Shown piece by piece: positions 16,777 through 26,209 of a stretch of 64,000 bases of DNA. The translations under genes and the position numbers were made by a program. The notes under the pieces are model-generated. The model made no database searches, was not told where the DNA came from, and saw nothing but the letters and a program-made list of their open reading frames with translations. Within the stretch, counting starts at the first letter, position 1, and each line of letters starts with the position of its first letter. Location of the stretch: positions 370,946-434,945 of the forward strand of contig NZ_JABMLE010000004.1 in the NCBI RefSeq assembly GCF_013205025.1, given 5' to 3'. This DNA comes from Rathayibacter sp. VKM Ac-2857 (GTDB lineage: Bacteria; Actinomycetota; Actinomycetes; Actinomycetales; Microbacteriaceae).

Positions 16777-17600
16777 TGACGTCCGTGGCAGCGAAGAAGC
16801 CACGGACGAAGCGATCGGGGAAGAACCCCGAGGGACGCATGTCCCTCGGGTCTCACCTGATCGAGCTTCGCAACCGGCTCTTCATCGCGGCGATCGCGAT
16901 CGCCGTCGCCTGCGTCGCCGGCTGGTTCCTCTCGGACTGGGTCTTCGAGGCCCTCAAGGCGCCGATCAGCGTCGTCGCGACGAGCCAGAACAAAGAGGCC
17001 GTCCTCAACTTCCCGACCATCACGGGAGCCTTCGACCTCCGCCTGCAGATCGCGATGACCATCGGCATCGTGATCGCGAGCCCGATCTGGCTCTATCAGA
17101 TCTGGGCGTTCCTCGTGCCCGGGCTGACGGGCAAGGAGGTCCGCTACGGCGTCGGCTTCATCCTGACGGCCATCCCGCTGTTCCTCGCGGGCTGCCTCTC
17201 CGGCTGGTTCGTCTTCCCGCACATCGTGGAGCTGCTCACGAGCTTCACCGGCGGTGACGCGGCGAGCTTCCTCGACGCGAAGGTCTACTACGACTTCGTG
17301 CTCAAGCTCGTCCTGGTCGTCGGCGTCGCGTTCGTGCTGCCGGTGTTCCTGGTGCTGCTGAACTTCGTCGGCATCCTCCCGGGCTCGCTGATGATCAAGT
17401 CGTGGCGCATCGCGATCATGGTCATCGTCCTCTTCACCGCGATCGCGACGCCCGCCGCCGACCCGATCTCGATGTTCATGCTCGCGATCCCGATCACGAT
17501 CCTGTTCTTCGCCGCGTGCGGGATCGCGCTCCTGCACGACCGCCGCGCCGCCAAGCGTCAGGTCGTCTTCGACGGCAGTCCCTCCGACCTGCCGGCGTGA
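16776..17600 (+). CDS. tatC: Sec-independent protein translocase TatC
   Basis: The 274-residue TatC is the receptor that binds twin-arginine signal peptides. The family motif SHLIELRNRLF (about residues 26-36) is intact, followed by six membrane helices, with the conserved segment FLVPGLTGKEVRYG (loop after TM2) and a cytoplasmic C terminus. Length is standard. The ATG shares one base with the tatA stop, and its own stop overlaps the helicase GTG as GTGA, so this whole block is translationally coupled. Confidence 0.96.
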   Translation: MTSVAAKKPRTKRSGKNPEGRMSLGSHLIELRNRLFIAAIAIAVACVAGWFLSDWVFEALKAPISVVATSQNKEAVLNFPTITGAFDLRLQIAMTIGIVIASPIWLYQIWAFLVPGLTGKEVRYGVGFILTAIPLFLAGCLSGWFVFPHIVELLTSFTGGDAASFLDAKVYYDFVLKLVLVVGVAFVLPVFLVLLNFVGILPGSLMIKSWRIAIMVIVLFTAIATPAADPISMFMLAIPITILFFAACGIALLHDRRAAKRQVVFDGSPSDLPA

Positions 17601-20038
17601 CCGGGGCCACACCGGCCGAGCGCTTCGCGGCGTTCCGCACACGACAGGGCCACGCGAGGGTCGAGGCGTTCCGCTCGACCCTCGCGTTCGACCTCGATCC
17701 GTTCCAGTACGAGGCGTGCAGCGCGCTCGACGACGGCCGCAGCGTCCTCGTCGCCGCGCCGACCGGTGCCGGCAAGACCGCCGTCGCCGAGTTCGCGATC
17801 CACCTGGCGATGCAGGACCCGAACGCCAAGGTCTTCTACACGACGCCGATGAAGGCGCTCAGCAACCAGAAGTTCCAGGAGTTCGTCGAGGACTACGGAG
17901 CGTCCGAGGTCGGCCTGCTCACCGGCGACTCGAACGTCAACGCCCGCGCCCGGATCGTCGTGATGACGACCGAGGTGCTGCGGAACATGCTCTACGCGGA
18001 CTCCGATCTGCTCCGCGACCTCGCCTACGTCGTGATGGACGAGGTGCACTACCTCGCCGACCGCTTCCGCGGTGCGGTCTGGGAGGAGGTCATCATCCAC
18101 CTCCCGCAGTCGGTCCGGCTGGTGTCGCTCAGCGCGACGGTCTCCAACGCCGAGGAGTTCGGCGACTGGCTGCAGACCGTCCGCGGCGAGACCGAGGTCA
18201 TCGTGTCGGAGGAGCGGCCGGTGCCGCTGGACCAGCACGTCCTCGTCGGCGGCAAGCTGCTCGACCTCTTCGACTCGTCCGGACGCGCCGCGACCAACCG
18301 GGTCAACCCCGAGCTCGCCCGCCTCGCGCAGGGCGGCACCCGAGTCGAGCGCGGCGGTCGTGGCTCCGGGCGCGGACGCGGGGGCGGCGGCGGTCGCTTC
18401 CACGAGACGCGGACCGAGGACCTCGTCCCGCGCTCCGAGGTGGTCGAGATCCTGCGGGGCAAGAACCTGCTGCCCGCCATCTTCTTCGTCTTCAGCCGCA
18501 ACGGCTGCGACCAGGCCGTCCGCCAGGTGCTCCGCTCCGGCGTCCGGCTCACCGAGCGGCACGAGCGCGACGAGATCCGCGCGATCGTCGAGGAGCGCTG
18601 CCGGACCATCCGCGATGAGGACCTCGCCGTCCTCGGATACTGGGAGTGGCTCGACGGGCTGCAGCGCGGCGTCGCCGCCCACCACGCCGGGATGCTGCCC
18701 GCGTTCAAGGAGGTCGTCGAGGAGCTCTTCCTCCGCCGCCTGGTGCGCGTGGTCTTCGCCACCGAGACGCTCGCGCTCGGCATCAACATGCCCGCGCGCA
18801 CCGTCGTGCTCGAGAAGCTCGAGAAGTTCAACGGCGAGGCCCGCGTGCCGATCACCCCGGGCGAGTACACCCAGCTGACCGGTCGCGCCGGCCGCCGCGG
18901 CATCGACGTCGAGGGCCACTCGGTGATCCAGTGGCGCGGCGGGATGAACCCGCAGGCCGTCGCCTCGCTCGCCTCGCGCCGCACCTACCCTCTCAACTCG
19001 AGCTTCCGCCCCAGCTACAACATGGCGGCGAACCTGATCGACCAGTTCGGCCGGGCCCGCACCCGCGAGATCCTCGAGTCGTCCTTCGCGCAGTTCCAGG
19101 CCGACCGCTCCGTCGTCGACCTGGCCCGCCGGGTCCGGCAGCAGGAGACCTCGCTCGAGGGCTACGTCACCGCGATGCAGTGCCACCTCGGCGACTTCGG
19201 GCAGTACGCCGCGATCCGCCGCGAGATCGGCGAGCTGGAGCGCCGCGGCGCCGTCCGCGGCGAGTCGGCCTCCCACAGCGAGCGGGAGAAGCGCCAGGGC
19301 CAGCTGAGCGACCTGCGCCGGCGGATGAAGGCGCACCCCTGCCACGCCTGCTCCGACCGCGAGACGCACGCCCGCTGGGCCGAGCGGTGGTGGAAGCTCC
19401 GCAAGGAGACCGACGAGATCGAGCGCCAGATCCGCTCGCGGACCGGCGCGGTCGCTCGCATCTTCGACCGCATCACCGACGTGCTGATGGAGCTCGGCTA
19501 CTTCCGGCGCGACGAGGCCGGCGAGCTGTCCCTCACTCCGAACGGCCGCACCCTCAAGCGCATCTACGGGGAACGCGACCTGCTGGTGGCCGAGTGCCTG
19601 CGCAAGCAGGCCTGGACCGAGCTCGACCCGGCCGGTCTCGCCGCGATGGCCTGCTGCCTGATCTACGAGCCCCGGCGCGAGGAGGGAACGCTCGGTGAGA
19701 AGTTCCTGCCGCGCGGCCACTTCCCCGAGGCCCTCGAGAAGACGCAGCTGCTCTGGGCGAAGCTCGACGACGTCGAGCGCGACCACCGGCTCCCGGGCAG
19801 CAACCCGATCTCGACCAGCCTCGCGCTGCCGATGAACATGTGGGCGCGCGGGATGCCGCTCGACGCGGTCCTCCGCGAGTCCGACATGGCCGCCGGCGAC
19901 TTCGTCCGCTGGGCGAAGCAGACCATCGACCTGCTCGACCAGCTCTCGCTGGTGGCGGAGGGCAAGGTCGGGCGCGCCGCCCGCGCGGCCCTCGAGCTCG
20001 TCCGGCACGGCATCGTCGCCTACTCGACGGTCGCATGA
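17597..20038 (+). CDS. helY: HelY-type DEAD/DEAH-box RNA helicase (Ski2/Mtr4-like)
   Basis: An 813-residue superfamily 2 helicase. The Walker A motif APTGAGKT is at about residues 54-61, motif II is MDEVHYL, SLSATVSNAEEF is motif III, HHAGMLP and LALGINMPARTVV are in the second RecA domain, and QLTGRAGRRGID is motif VI. A Gly/Arg-rich insertion (about residues 250-270) lies between the RecA domains. The C-terminal third (about 600-813) matches the DSHCT helical domain of Mtr4/Ski2. Expected role: ATP-driven RNA unwinding in RNA turnover or ribosome-related processing. The GTG start overlaps the tatC stop, and the stop overlaps lnt. Confidence 0.93.
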   Translation: MTGATPAERFAAFRTRQGHARVEAFRSTLAFDLDPFQYEACSALDDGRSVLVAAPTGAGKTAVAEFAIHLAMQDPNAKVFYTTPMKALSNQKFQEFVEDYGASEVGLLTGDSNVNARARIVVMTTEVLRNMLYADSDLLRDLAYVVMDEVHYLADRFRGAVWEEVIIHLPQSVRLVSLSATVSNAEEFGDWLQTVRGETEVIVSEERPVPLDQHVLVGGKLLDLFDSSGRAATNRVNPELARLAQGGTRVERGGRGSGRGRGGGGGRFHETRTEDLVPRSEVVEILRGKNLLPAIFFVFSRNGCDQAVRQVLRSGVRLTERHERDEIRAIVEERCRTIRDEDLAVLGYWEWLDGLQRGVAAHHAGMLPAFKEVVEELFLRRLVRVVFATETLALGINMPARTVVLEKLEKFNGEARVPITPGEYTQLTGRAGRRGIDVEGHSVIQWRGGMNPQAVASLASRRTYPLNSSFRPSYNMAANLIDQFGRARTREILESSFAQFQADRSVVDLARRVRQQETSLEGYVTAMQCHLGDFGQYAAIRREIGELERRGAVRGESASHSEREKRQGQLSDLRRRMKAHPCHACSDRETHARWAERWWKLRKETDEIERQIRSRTGAVARIFDRITDVLMELGYFRRDEAGELSLTPNGRTLKRIYGERDLLVAECLRKQAWTELDPAGLAAMACCLIYEPRREEGTLGEKFLPRGHFPEALEKTQLLWAKLDDVERDHRLPGSNPISTSLALPMNMWARGMPLDAVLRESDMAAGDFVRWAKQTIDLLDQLSLVAEGKVGRAARAALELVRHGIVAYSTVA

Positions 20039-21576
20039 GGTCAGTGATCTCGGCGCCCACCGGGCGCACGGCACCGCTGTGGCTGGCGATCCCGCTCGCG
20101 GCCCTCGGCGGGGCGGTCCTCGACCGCGGCTTCCCCGACTCCGACGTCTGGCCGCTCGCGATCCTCGGCACCGCCGCGATCCTGTTCGCGCTGGCCGGCC
20201 GCGGCTTCTGGAGCGGCGCGCTCGTCGGCCTGGTCGGCGGTGCGGTCTTCTGGGGCGTGCACATCGAGTGGCTGACGCTCTACCTCGGCCTCGTGCCGTG
20301 GGCAGCGCTGGCCGGGCTGCAGGCGATCTTCTTCGCGCTCTCCTCCGGGCTGACGGCGATGCTGCTGACCCGGGGTCAGCGGGTCTGGACGGGGCCGCTC
20401 GGCCGGATGATCGGGCTGCCCGCGCTGGTCGCCGCACTCTGGGTGGGCCGCGAGACGATCACCATCCAATGGCCCTACGGCGGGTTCGCCTGGGGGCGGC
20501 TCGCGCTGTCGCAGTCGACGGGGTCGCTCGCCGACCTCGCCGCCTGGGTGGGCTTCTCGGGCCTGAGCTTCGTGGTCGCGTTCCTCGCGGCGACGCTGGC
20601 GCAGGCGGTGCGGACGACGTCGGTGCCCGCCTCGGGCCGCGCGGCCGTCGTCGCCGGCTTCTCGATCGTCGCACTCGTCTTCCCGGCCTGGCCCGCGCCG
20701 ACCGAGGGGACGACGCGCATCGCGGCGGTGCAGGGCGACTCCGACGCAGGCCTGTTCTCGCAGAGCTACCGCGGGCAGATCCTCGAGGACCACACCTCCG
20801 CGACCCTGCCGATCATCGACGAGGACGTCGACATGGTGGTCTGGCCGGAGAACGGCGTCGACATCGATCCAACTCGCAACGCGCAATCGGCGGCCGTGCT
20901 CGACTACCTCAGCAGCACGATGGACGCGCCCTTCATCGTCGGGACGATCACGAACCCCTCCGACGACGTCTTCTACAACAGCTCGCTGCTCTGGAAGGCG
21001 GGGGAGGGAGCGACCCAGGTCTACGACAAGGTGCACCCGGTGCCGTTCGCCGAGTACATGCCGGACCGCGCGTTCTGGCGGATGTTCGCGCCCGACCTGG
21101 TGGACCTGGTCAGCCGCGACTACTCGATCGGGACGCGCTCGAACGTCTTCGACATCAACGGGATCCTCGCGGGCATCGCGATCTGCTTCGACATCTCGGA
21201 CGACTCGCTGACGAACGCGATGGTCGACGGCGGGGCGCAGCTGGTGCTCGCGCAGACCAACAACGCCGACTTCGGGCGGACCGACGAGAGCGTCCAGCAA
21301 CTGGCGATCGCGCGGCTGCGGGCGATCGAGACGGGCCGCAGCGTGGTCAACATCTCGACGGTCGGCACGAGCGCGATCATCGCGCCCGACGGCTCGACGA
21401 TCGACTCGCTGGAGTGGTTCGAGCCTGGGGCGATGGTGGACGACGTCCCGCTCGCCTCGACGACGACTCCGGCGCTGGTGTGGGCGCGGAACCTCGGCTG
21501 GTACTTCCTCGCCGCGAGCCTTATCGGGCTGGTCTCGTTCGTGCTCCGGACGCGCGAGCCGCGTCGCCGGCGCTAA
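20035..21576 (+). CDS. lnt: Apolipoprotein N-acyltransferase Lnt
   Basis: The 513-residue membrane enzyme adds the third acyl chain to lipoproteins. N-terminal membrane helices (about residues 10-215) precede a nitrilase-like periplasmic domain (about 225-480) and a final C-terminal helix. The catalytic triad is recognisable as Glu in VVWPENG, Lys in YDKVHPVPFAEYMP and Cys in IAICFDISD. The ATG at 20035 overlaps the helicase stop by four bases. Lipoproteins in this window that could be substrates include the FKBP protein and the ABC solute-binding protein. A hairpin terminator follows the gene. Confidence 0.94.
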   Translation: MRSVISAPTGRTAPLWLAIPLAALGGAVLDRGFPDSDVWPLAILGTAAILFALAGRGFWSGALVGLVGGAVFWGVHIEWLTLYLGLVPWAALAGLQAIFFALSSGLTAMLLTRGQRVWTGPLGRMIGLPALVAALWVGRETITIQWPYGGFAWGRLALSQSTGSLADLAAWVGFSGLSFVVAFLAATLAQAVRTTSVPASGRAAVVAGFSIVALVFPAWPAPTEGTTRIAAVQGDSDAGLFSQSYRGQILEDHTSATLPIIDEDVDMVVWPENGVDIDPTRNAQSAAVLDYLSSTMDAPFIVGTITNPSDDVFYNSSLLWKAGEGATQVYDKVHPVPFAEYMPDRAFWRMFAPDLVDLVSRDYSIGTRSNVFDINGILAGIAICFDISDDSLTNAMVDGGAQLVLAQTNNADFGRTDESVQQLAIARLRAIETGRSVVNISTVGTSAIIAPDGSTIDSLEWFEPGAMVDDVPLASTTTPALVWARNLGWYFLAASLIGLVSFVLRTREPRRRR

Positions 21577-21603
21577 CGCGCGAACTCCGTCCGGGTACGA
21601 AGA

Positions 21604-21645
21604 AGGGTCCGCCGGCCGGCGAGGACGCCGGCCGAGCAGGACCCT
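21604..21645. terminator. Hairpin terminator between lnt and rbpA
   Basis: AGGGTCC with a CCGGCCGGCG arm pairs with CGCCGGCCG and GGACCCT across a short AGGA loop. The long GC stem lies between two convergent genes and could serve both. There is no strong T-run, as is usual in GC-rich actinobacteria. Confidence 0.7.
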
Positions 21646-21651
21646 GGGGCG

Positions 21652-22017
21652 CTACGCGCCGATCTTGTGCTCTCCGCGACGGGCGCGGAGGTAGGCGAGG
21701 CGCTCCTCGAGCAGCTCCTCGAGCTCCGCACGCGTGCGGCGCTCCAGCAGCATGTCCCAGTGGGTGCGCGGTGCCTTCTGCTCGCCCCGGTCGACGACGA
21801 CGGGCTTCGAATCCACCAGCAGCACGGCCTCGTGGCCGCAGTTGCGGCACTCCCAGGTCTCGGGCGCTTCGGCGTCGGCCGAGAACACCATGTCGGTGTC
21901 GTGGCCGCAATCCGAGCAGTGATACGTGAACGTCGATCGCGGTGAGAAGACGACGCCTTCTTCGCTCTGCAGGCTCTGTGAGCCGAGCCTCATCCCGCGC
22001 AAGCTTCGATCTGCCAT
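21652..22017 (-). CDS. rbpA: RNA polymerase-binding protein RbpA
   Basis: The 121-residue RbpA stabilises RNA polymerase holoenzyme with group 1 and 2 sigma factors and helps open-complex formation. The N-terminal tail (ADRSLRGMRLGSQSLQSEEG) is typical. The core shows four cysteines as CSDC and CRNC (about residues 34-60) placed as in zinc-binding homologues. The C-terminal basic linker and sigma-interaction helix WDMLLERRTRAELEELLEER is intact. Length matches the family. It is likely transcribed from its own promoter in the 87-bp gap after the GDPD gene. Confidence 0.95.
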   Translation of the reverse strand: MADRSLRGMRLGSQSLQSEEGVVFSPRSTFTYHCSDCGHDTDMVFSADAEAPETWECRNCGHEAVLLVDSKPVVVDRGEQKAPRTHWDMLLERRTRAELEELLEERLAYLRARRGEHKIGA

Positions 22018-22104
22018 TGTGTGGTCTCCTCTCGCTGTGCTCCGACCAGTGTCGACCGCGGACCTGGGGGTGGTCCGGAGAGGCTCCCGTTTGCCAGAGG
22101 ATCG

Positions 22105-22917
22105 TCAGGTGAACGGGCCTTTTCCGGCGCGTTCCGAGGGGCCGTCGGCGCGGCCTGCCGGGTCGTCCACGGCGAGGCGGGCGAGGTCGGTCCGGTCGGT
22201 GACGAGGCCGTCGACGCCGAGGTCGAGCAGGGCCCGCATCCGCTCGGGATCATTGATCGTCCAGAGGTGGATCTCGACTCCGGTGACCCGCAGTCGGGCG
22301 AGGATCCGCGGCGCGGTGACCGGCAGACCGGCTGCGCGCTCGGGGACCTGCAGCGCGTCGATGCCGCGGAGGGCTCGGCGGACGAGTGCCGGCTGCTTCA
22401 GATGGGCGCCGACGAGGGCCGCCACGAACCGGGGTGCCGAGGCCGACGTCGCCACGCCGGGGAGGTGGCGCACGGCGGCGCGACGGCGCGACTCCGAGAA
22501 GGAGGTGATCAGCACGCGGTCCCGCGCTCCGGCGGCACGGACCGCGTCGACCGTGGGGACGACGGCTGCCTTCGCCTTGATGTCGATGTTGAAGCGCGCG
22601 TCCGGCAGCCGCCGCAGGGCCTCGACGAGGGAGAGGAGCCGCTCGCCGGACGGCAGCACGCACTCGGCGAGCTCCTCCCAGCGCGTCCGGTCGATGCGGT
22701 TGCGGACGCCCGCGACGTCGACGACTTCCTCGTCGTGCACGAGGACCGCGACACCGTCGAGCGAGGCCCGGACGTCCGTCTCGAGGAGGTCGGCTCCGGC
22801 GGCGAGGGCGCGCTCGAACGACTCGAGGGTGTTGCCCTCGGCGCCCGGTGCGAAGCCGCGGTGGGCGATGACGAACGGCCGCCGTCCCGAGAGGAACGGC
22901 GGCCGCGGAGTCGTCAT
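22105..22917 (-). CDS. Glycerophosphodiester phosphodiesterase
   Basis: The 270-residue TIM-barrel enzyme hydrolyses glycerophosphodiesters to glycerol-3-phosphate and an alcohol. Motifs: AHRGFAPGAEGNTLESF with catalytic His19 and Arg20 and metal-ligand Glu, LETDVRASLDG with Glu and Asp ligands, and VLVHDEEV with the second catalytic His. NIDIKAK is a later barrel strand, and WTINDPERMRALLDLGVDGLVTD is the typical C-terminal signature. No signal peptide is seen, so it is probably cytoplasmic. The gene starts 26 bp after the SPFH gene and probably belongs to the same operon. Confidence 0.93.
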   Translation of the reverse strand: MTTPRPPFLSGRRPFVIAHRGFAPGAEGNTLESFERALAAGADLLETDVRASLDGVAVLVHDEEVVDVAGVRNRIDRTRWEELAECVLPSGERLLSLVEALRRLPDARFNIDIKAKAAVVPTVDAVRAAGARDRVLITSFSESRRRAAVRHLPGVATSASAPRFVAALVGAHLKQPALVRRALRGIDALQVPERAAGLPVTAPRILARLRVTGVEIHLWTINDPERMRALLDLGVDGLVTDRTDLARLAVDDPAGRADGPSERAGKGPFT

Positions 22918-22943
22918 GGCGGAGGAGCCCCGGCCGAGGAGCG

Positions 22944-23888
22944 TCAGAAGGACGGGGCCGGGGGAGTCATGCCCGAGCCGTCCTGCTCGCGCTCCGGGCG
23001 GGTCGGCGAGTTCTTGCCGAACGCCTGGCCCATGCCCTTGAGCGCCTCGGTGAGCTCGCTCGGCACGATCCAGAGCTTGTTCGCGCTGCCCTCGGCGATT
23101 TTCGGCAGCATCTGCAGGTACTCGTAGGCGAGCAGCTCGTTGTCGGGGCGGCCCTCGTGGATGGCGGAGAAGACGGTGGTGATCGCCTTCGCCTCACCCT
23201 CGGCCCGGAGGACCGCGGCCTTCGCGTCACCCTCGGCGGCCAGGATCGCCGCCTGGCGGTGACCCTCCGCGTTCAGGATCTGCGACTGCTTCGTGCCCTC
23301 GGCGGTGAGGATGACGGCGCGGCGGTCTCGCTCGGCGCGCATCTGCTTCTCCATCGAGTCCTGGATGGAGATCGGCGGGTCGATCGCCTTGAGCTCGACG
23401 CGTCCGACGCGGATGCCCCACTTGCCGGTGGCCTCGTCGAGGACGATGCGCAGCTGGCCGTTGATGTTGTCGCGGGAGGTCAGCGCCTCCTCGAGGTTCA
23501 GCCCGCCGACCACGTTGCGGAGCGTGGTGGTGGTGAGCTGCTCGACCGCGCCGAGGTAGTTGGCGATCTCGTAGGTGGCGGCGCGCGCGTCGGTCACCTG
23601 GAAGTAGACGACCGTGTCGATCGAGACGACCAGGTTGTCCTCGGTGATCACGGGCTGCGGCGGGAAGGAGACGACCTGCTCGCGCAGGTCGACGGACGGA
23701 CGGACCCGGTCGATGAAGGGGATCACCAGGTTGAGGCCCGGGAGGAGGGTGCGGTGGTACTTGCCCAGCCGCTCCACCACGCCGGCCGTGGCCTGCGGGA
23801 CGATGCGGATGGCCTTGAACAGCACCACCAGGGCGAAGAGGACGATGACCACGATGATCACCGTCGTCACGATTGCTGCGGTGTTCAC
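22944..23888 (-). CDS. SPFH/Band 7 (stomatin-like) membrane protein
   Basis: A 314-residue stomatin/paraslipin-type protein. It has one N-terminal membrane segment (residues 5-27), a Band 7/SPFH domain (about 30-200; RIVPQATAGVVERLGKYHR, VVYFQVTDARAATYEIANY), then an Ala/Glu-rich coiled region (AEGHRQAAILAAEGDAKAAV). These proteins form large oligomeric rings at the membrane and are thought to organise membrane proteases or microdomains. The GTG start follows an AAGGAG site and overlaps the stop of the upstream nfeD-like gene by four bases, the classic SPFH-NfeD pairing. Confidence 0.93.
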   Translation of the reverse strand: MNTAAIVTTVIIVVIVLFALVVLFKAIRIVPQATAGVVERLGKYHRTLLPGLNLVIPFIDRVRPSVDLREQVVSFPPQPVITEDNLVVSIDTVVYFQVTDARAATYEIANYLGAVEQLTTTTLRNVVGGLNLEEALTSRDNINGQLRIVLDEATGKWGIRVGRVELKAIDPPISIQDSMEKQMRAERDRRAVILTAEGTKQSQILNAEGHRQAAILAAEGDAKAAVLRAEGEAKAITTVFSAIHEGRPDNELLAYEYLQMLPKIAEGSANKLWIVPSELTEALKGMGQAFGKNSPTRPEREQDGSGMTPPAPSF

Positions 23889-24352
23889 GACGAACTCCTT
23901 TCGGCGGGGACGACGACGGCCGTCGCGCCCTCGATGGCGGTGACGACGACGCGTTCGCCGAGACCGAGCGGGCGGGTTTCGACGAGCGGGGACAGCTTGG
24001 CCGTCCACGTCTCGCCGTTGACGAGCTTCACCTGGCCGGGGCCGGGTCCCGTGATCACGACGCTGCCGGCGAGGCCGAGCAGCGCGTCGGCTCCGGTCGG
24101 CGTCGGGTCGCCGCCGCGCTTGAGCAGCCGCAGCAGCGGGGGCCTGACCAGGAAGAGCAGCAGCACGGCGAGGACCGCGGCGACCGGGACTTGCACCCAG
24201 AACGGGGCGCCGGCCAGGCCGGTCGCGAGGCCGCCGATGCTGCCGACCGCGAGCATCAGGAAGGTGAACTCGAGAGTGATCATCTCGACGATCACGAAGA
24301 TCAGGATGAGGGCGATCCAGAGGATCCAGGCGTACTGAGTCACTGCGTCCAT
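23885..24352 (-). CDS. NfeD-like membrane protein
   Basis: The 155-residue short NfeD family protein has three membrane helices (about residues 5-75) followed by a soluble OB-fold domain (about 95-150; LLGLAGSVVITGPGPGQVKLVNGETW and ALGERVVVTAIEG-like strands). It lacks the ClpP-like protease domain of long NfeD. It is encoded directly upstream of and overlapping the SPFH gene, and the two products usually work together at the membrane. The ATG at 24352 was chosen because the first membrane helix starts there; longer in-frame extension is basic and unlike the family. Confidence 0.88.
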   Translation of the reverse strand: MDAVTQYAWILWIALILIFVIVEMITLEFTFLMLAVGSIGGLATGLAGAPFWVQVPVAAVLAVLLLFLVRPPLLRLLKRGGDPTPTGADALLGLAGSVVITGPGPGQVKLVNGETWTAKLSPLVETRPLGLGERVVVTAIEGATAVVVPAERSSS

Positions 24353-24551
24353 GCGGTGCTCCTTCCCCTTACGAGCACGAGACCTCAGGGTAGCAAGGGC
24401 CCCCGCGAGGGGGCTGGGAGGAGGCGCGGGACCGGCGCGCAGCGAGTGAGCGACGCCGGCGGCGGCGGCTTGGTAGGCTCCTGCGTCGGGCCGTGGGCCC
24501 GTCATTCGTGCCCGATCCGGCTCCACCGCCGGCGTCCTGGAGGATCTCCCC

Positions 24552-25310
24552 GTGTCCAACCCCCTCGCCCCCGGCTCGCTCGACGGCAAGCGCGTCCTCG
24601 TCACCGGCTCCTCCCGCGGCATCGGCGCCGACACCGTCCGCTACTTCGCCGAGGCCGGCGCGAGCGTCGTCGTGAACTACCGCTCGAAGGCGCCGCGCGC
24701 GACGAAGCTCGTCGACCAGATCACCGCCGCGGGCGGCTCCGCCTTCGCCGTGGGCGCCGACCTCACCGACGCGTCCTCGCGTGCCGCCCTCTTCGCCGAG
24801 ATCGAGGAGAAGCTCGGCGGGCTCGACGTGCTCGTGCTGAACGCCTCCGGCGGCATGGAGAGCAACATGGGCGAGGACTACGCGATGGTCCTCAACCGCG
24901 ACTCGCAGGTCGCCACGCTGGAGGCGGCGCTGCCGCTGCTGGGCGAGGGCTCGCGCATCGTCTTCGTCACCAGCCACCAGGCGCACTTCATCCGCACCAC
25001 GCCGACGATGCCGGAGTACGAGCCGGTCGCGCTGTCCAAGCGTGCGGGCGAGGACGCGCTGCGCGAGCGCATCCCGGCACTGACCGAGCGCGGTGTCGAG
25101 TTCGTCGTCGTCTCGGGCGACATGATCGAGGGCACCATCACCGCGACGCTGCTCGAGCGCTCGAACCCGGGCGCGATCAGCTCGCGTCGCGAGTCGGCGG
25201 GCAAGCTCTACAACGTGGGCGAGTTCGCGGCCGAGGTCGCCCTGGCCGCGGTCGAGCCGATCCCCGCGGAGAACACGCGCCTCGTCGGCGACACGGCCGA
25301 CTTCGCCTGA
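24552..25310 (+). CDS. SDR family oxidoreductase with altered active site
   Basis: The 252-residue short-chain dehydrogenase-like protein has an NAD(P)-binding TGSSRGIGADT motif (residues 18-28), NASGG in place of the usual NNAG, and a catalytic-region Ser in FVTSHQAHF. The YxxxK motif is not canonical: in MPEYEPVALSKRAGEDAL the Lys is present, but the position four before it is Val, with the nearest Tyr six positions before the Lys. I recall actinobacterial SDRs with the same PEYxPVAxSK pattern, so this may be a subfamily trait. The GTG start has a GGAGGA site. Substrate unknown. Confidence 0.88.
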   Translation: MSNPLAPGSLDGKRVLVTGSSRGIGADTVRYFAEAGASVVVNYRSKAPRATKLVDQITAAGGSAFAVGADLTDASSRAALFAEIEEKLGGLDVLVLNASGGMESNMGEDYAMVLNRDSQVATLEAALPLLGEGSRIVFVTSHQAHFIRTTPTMPEYEPVALSKRAGEDALRERIPALTERGVEFVVVSGDMIEGTITATLLERSNPGAISSRRESAGKLYNVGEFAAEVALAAVEPIPAENTRLVGDTADFA

Positions 25311-25457
25311 CGGCGGGCGCGGAGGCCGCGCCCCGATCGCAGCGACAGCCCCTGAGGAGGGGTAGGAGTCGGACACGGCCTCGTGCCGTCCGTCCGCTGC
25401 TCTCCGAGCCGGGCGGTGCCGGAGCTCGCGTGCGTGTCGGGGTTCGCTGCGCCGCGG

Positions 25458-25976
25458 TCAGCGGGCCGGGGACGACCTCGGGTCGGTCACGAAGCCGACC
25501 GGGGGCAGTCCGGACAGCGCCGGGGAGACGCGGTCGATGACCTCCGCGTGATGGTCGACGCCCTGTCGGCGGAGGAACGACCAGCACTTCAGCGAGGCGG
25601 GGCGACGCTCGAGGGGGAGGTGCGCGGCCTCGACGAGGATCACGGTCGAGGACCGGTGCAGGATCCTGATCGGGACGGGGACGGTCCTCCCGTCGATGAT
25701 CCACTCCGACACCGCGTGCGCACGGCCGTGCTCCTGGTCCACGCCGAGGGTGAGGACGCTCCGGAAGTCCTCCGAGGCGGCGCCCAGGCCGATCTGGAAG
25801 TCGCCGTCCGTGCTGTCGAGGAGGAAGGCGACGTCGAGTCCTCGGCGGTGACGGACGGCGAACGTCGTGAGCGGACGACCGCTGTCGGGCGCGCCTCGGG
25901 CGGCGGCGCCGCGAGGGAGGAGCTGCGCCTCGTCCGGGCCGGGGGAGACTCGTGTTCCTACCGGGTGCATCATCAT
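25458..25976 (-). CDS. Hypothetical protein
   Basis: A 172-residue protein of a family I do not recognise. It starts at one of three consecutive ATGs after a strong GGAGGAGG site; the outermost was chosen. The first 40 residues are Gly/Ala/Pro-rich and probably disordered. Residues 40-165 look folded, with alternating strands (LDVAFLLDSTDGDFQIGLG, TVPVPIRILHRSSTVILVEA) and a late segment KCWSFLRRQGVDHHAEVI. There is no signal peptide or membrane helix. It lies between an SDR gene (convergent) and a divergent MFS exporter; neither suggests a role. Confidence 0.6.
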   Translation of the reverse strand: MMMHPVGTRVSPGPDEAQLLPRGAAARGAPDSGRPLTTFAVRHRRGLDVAFLLDSTDGDFQIGLGAASEDFRSVLTLGVDQEHGRAHAVSEWIIDGRTVPVPIRILHRSSTVILVEAAHLPLERRPASLKCWSFLRRQGVDHHAEVIDRVSPALSGLPPVGFVTDPRSSPAR

Positions 25977-26209
25977 CGACACCTCCTCCTGCGAGCATAG
26001 AGGCGACCCCGTCCGCCGGCCCCCCGGGTGCGGTGCACGCGCGCAGCCCGCCGATCCTCCGCTCGTGCCGGTCGAGGTCCGCGCTGGCGGCGCAGGCTGC
26101 GACTGCGCTACTGTCGCTCGCAGAGGGCAAAAACCGCTCGGCTCCGGCTGGGCGAACCGCGTACACGTCTCATCGGGAGTCGTCACTTCTTCTTCGAAGG
26201 AGTGTCCCC

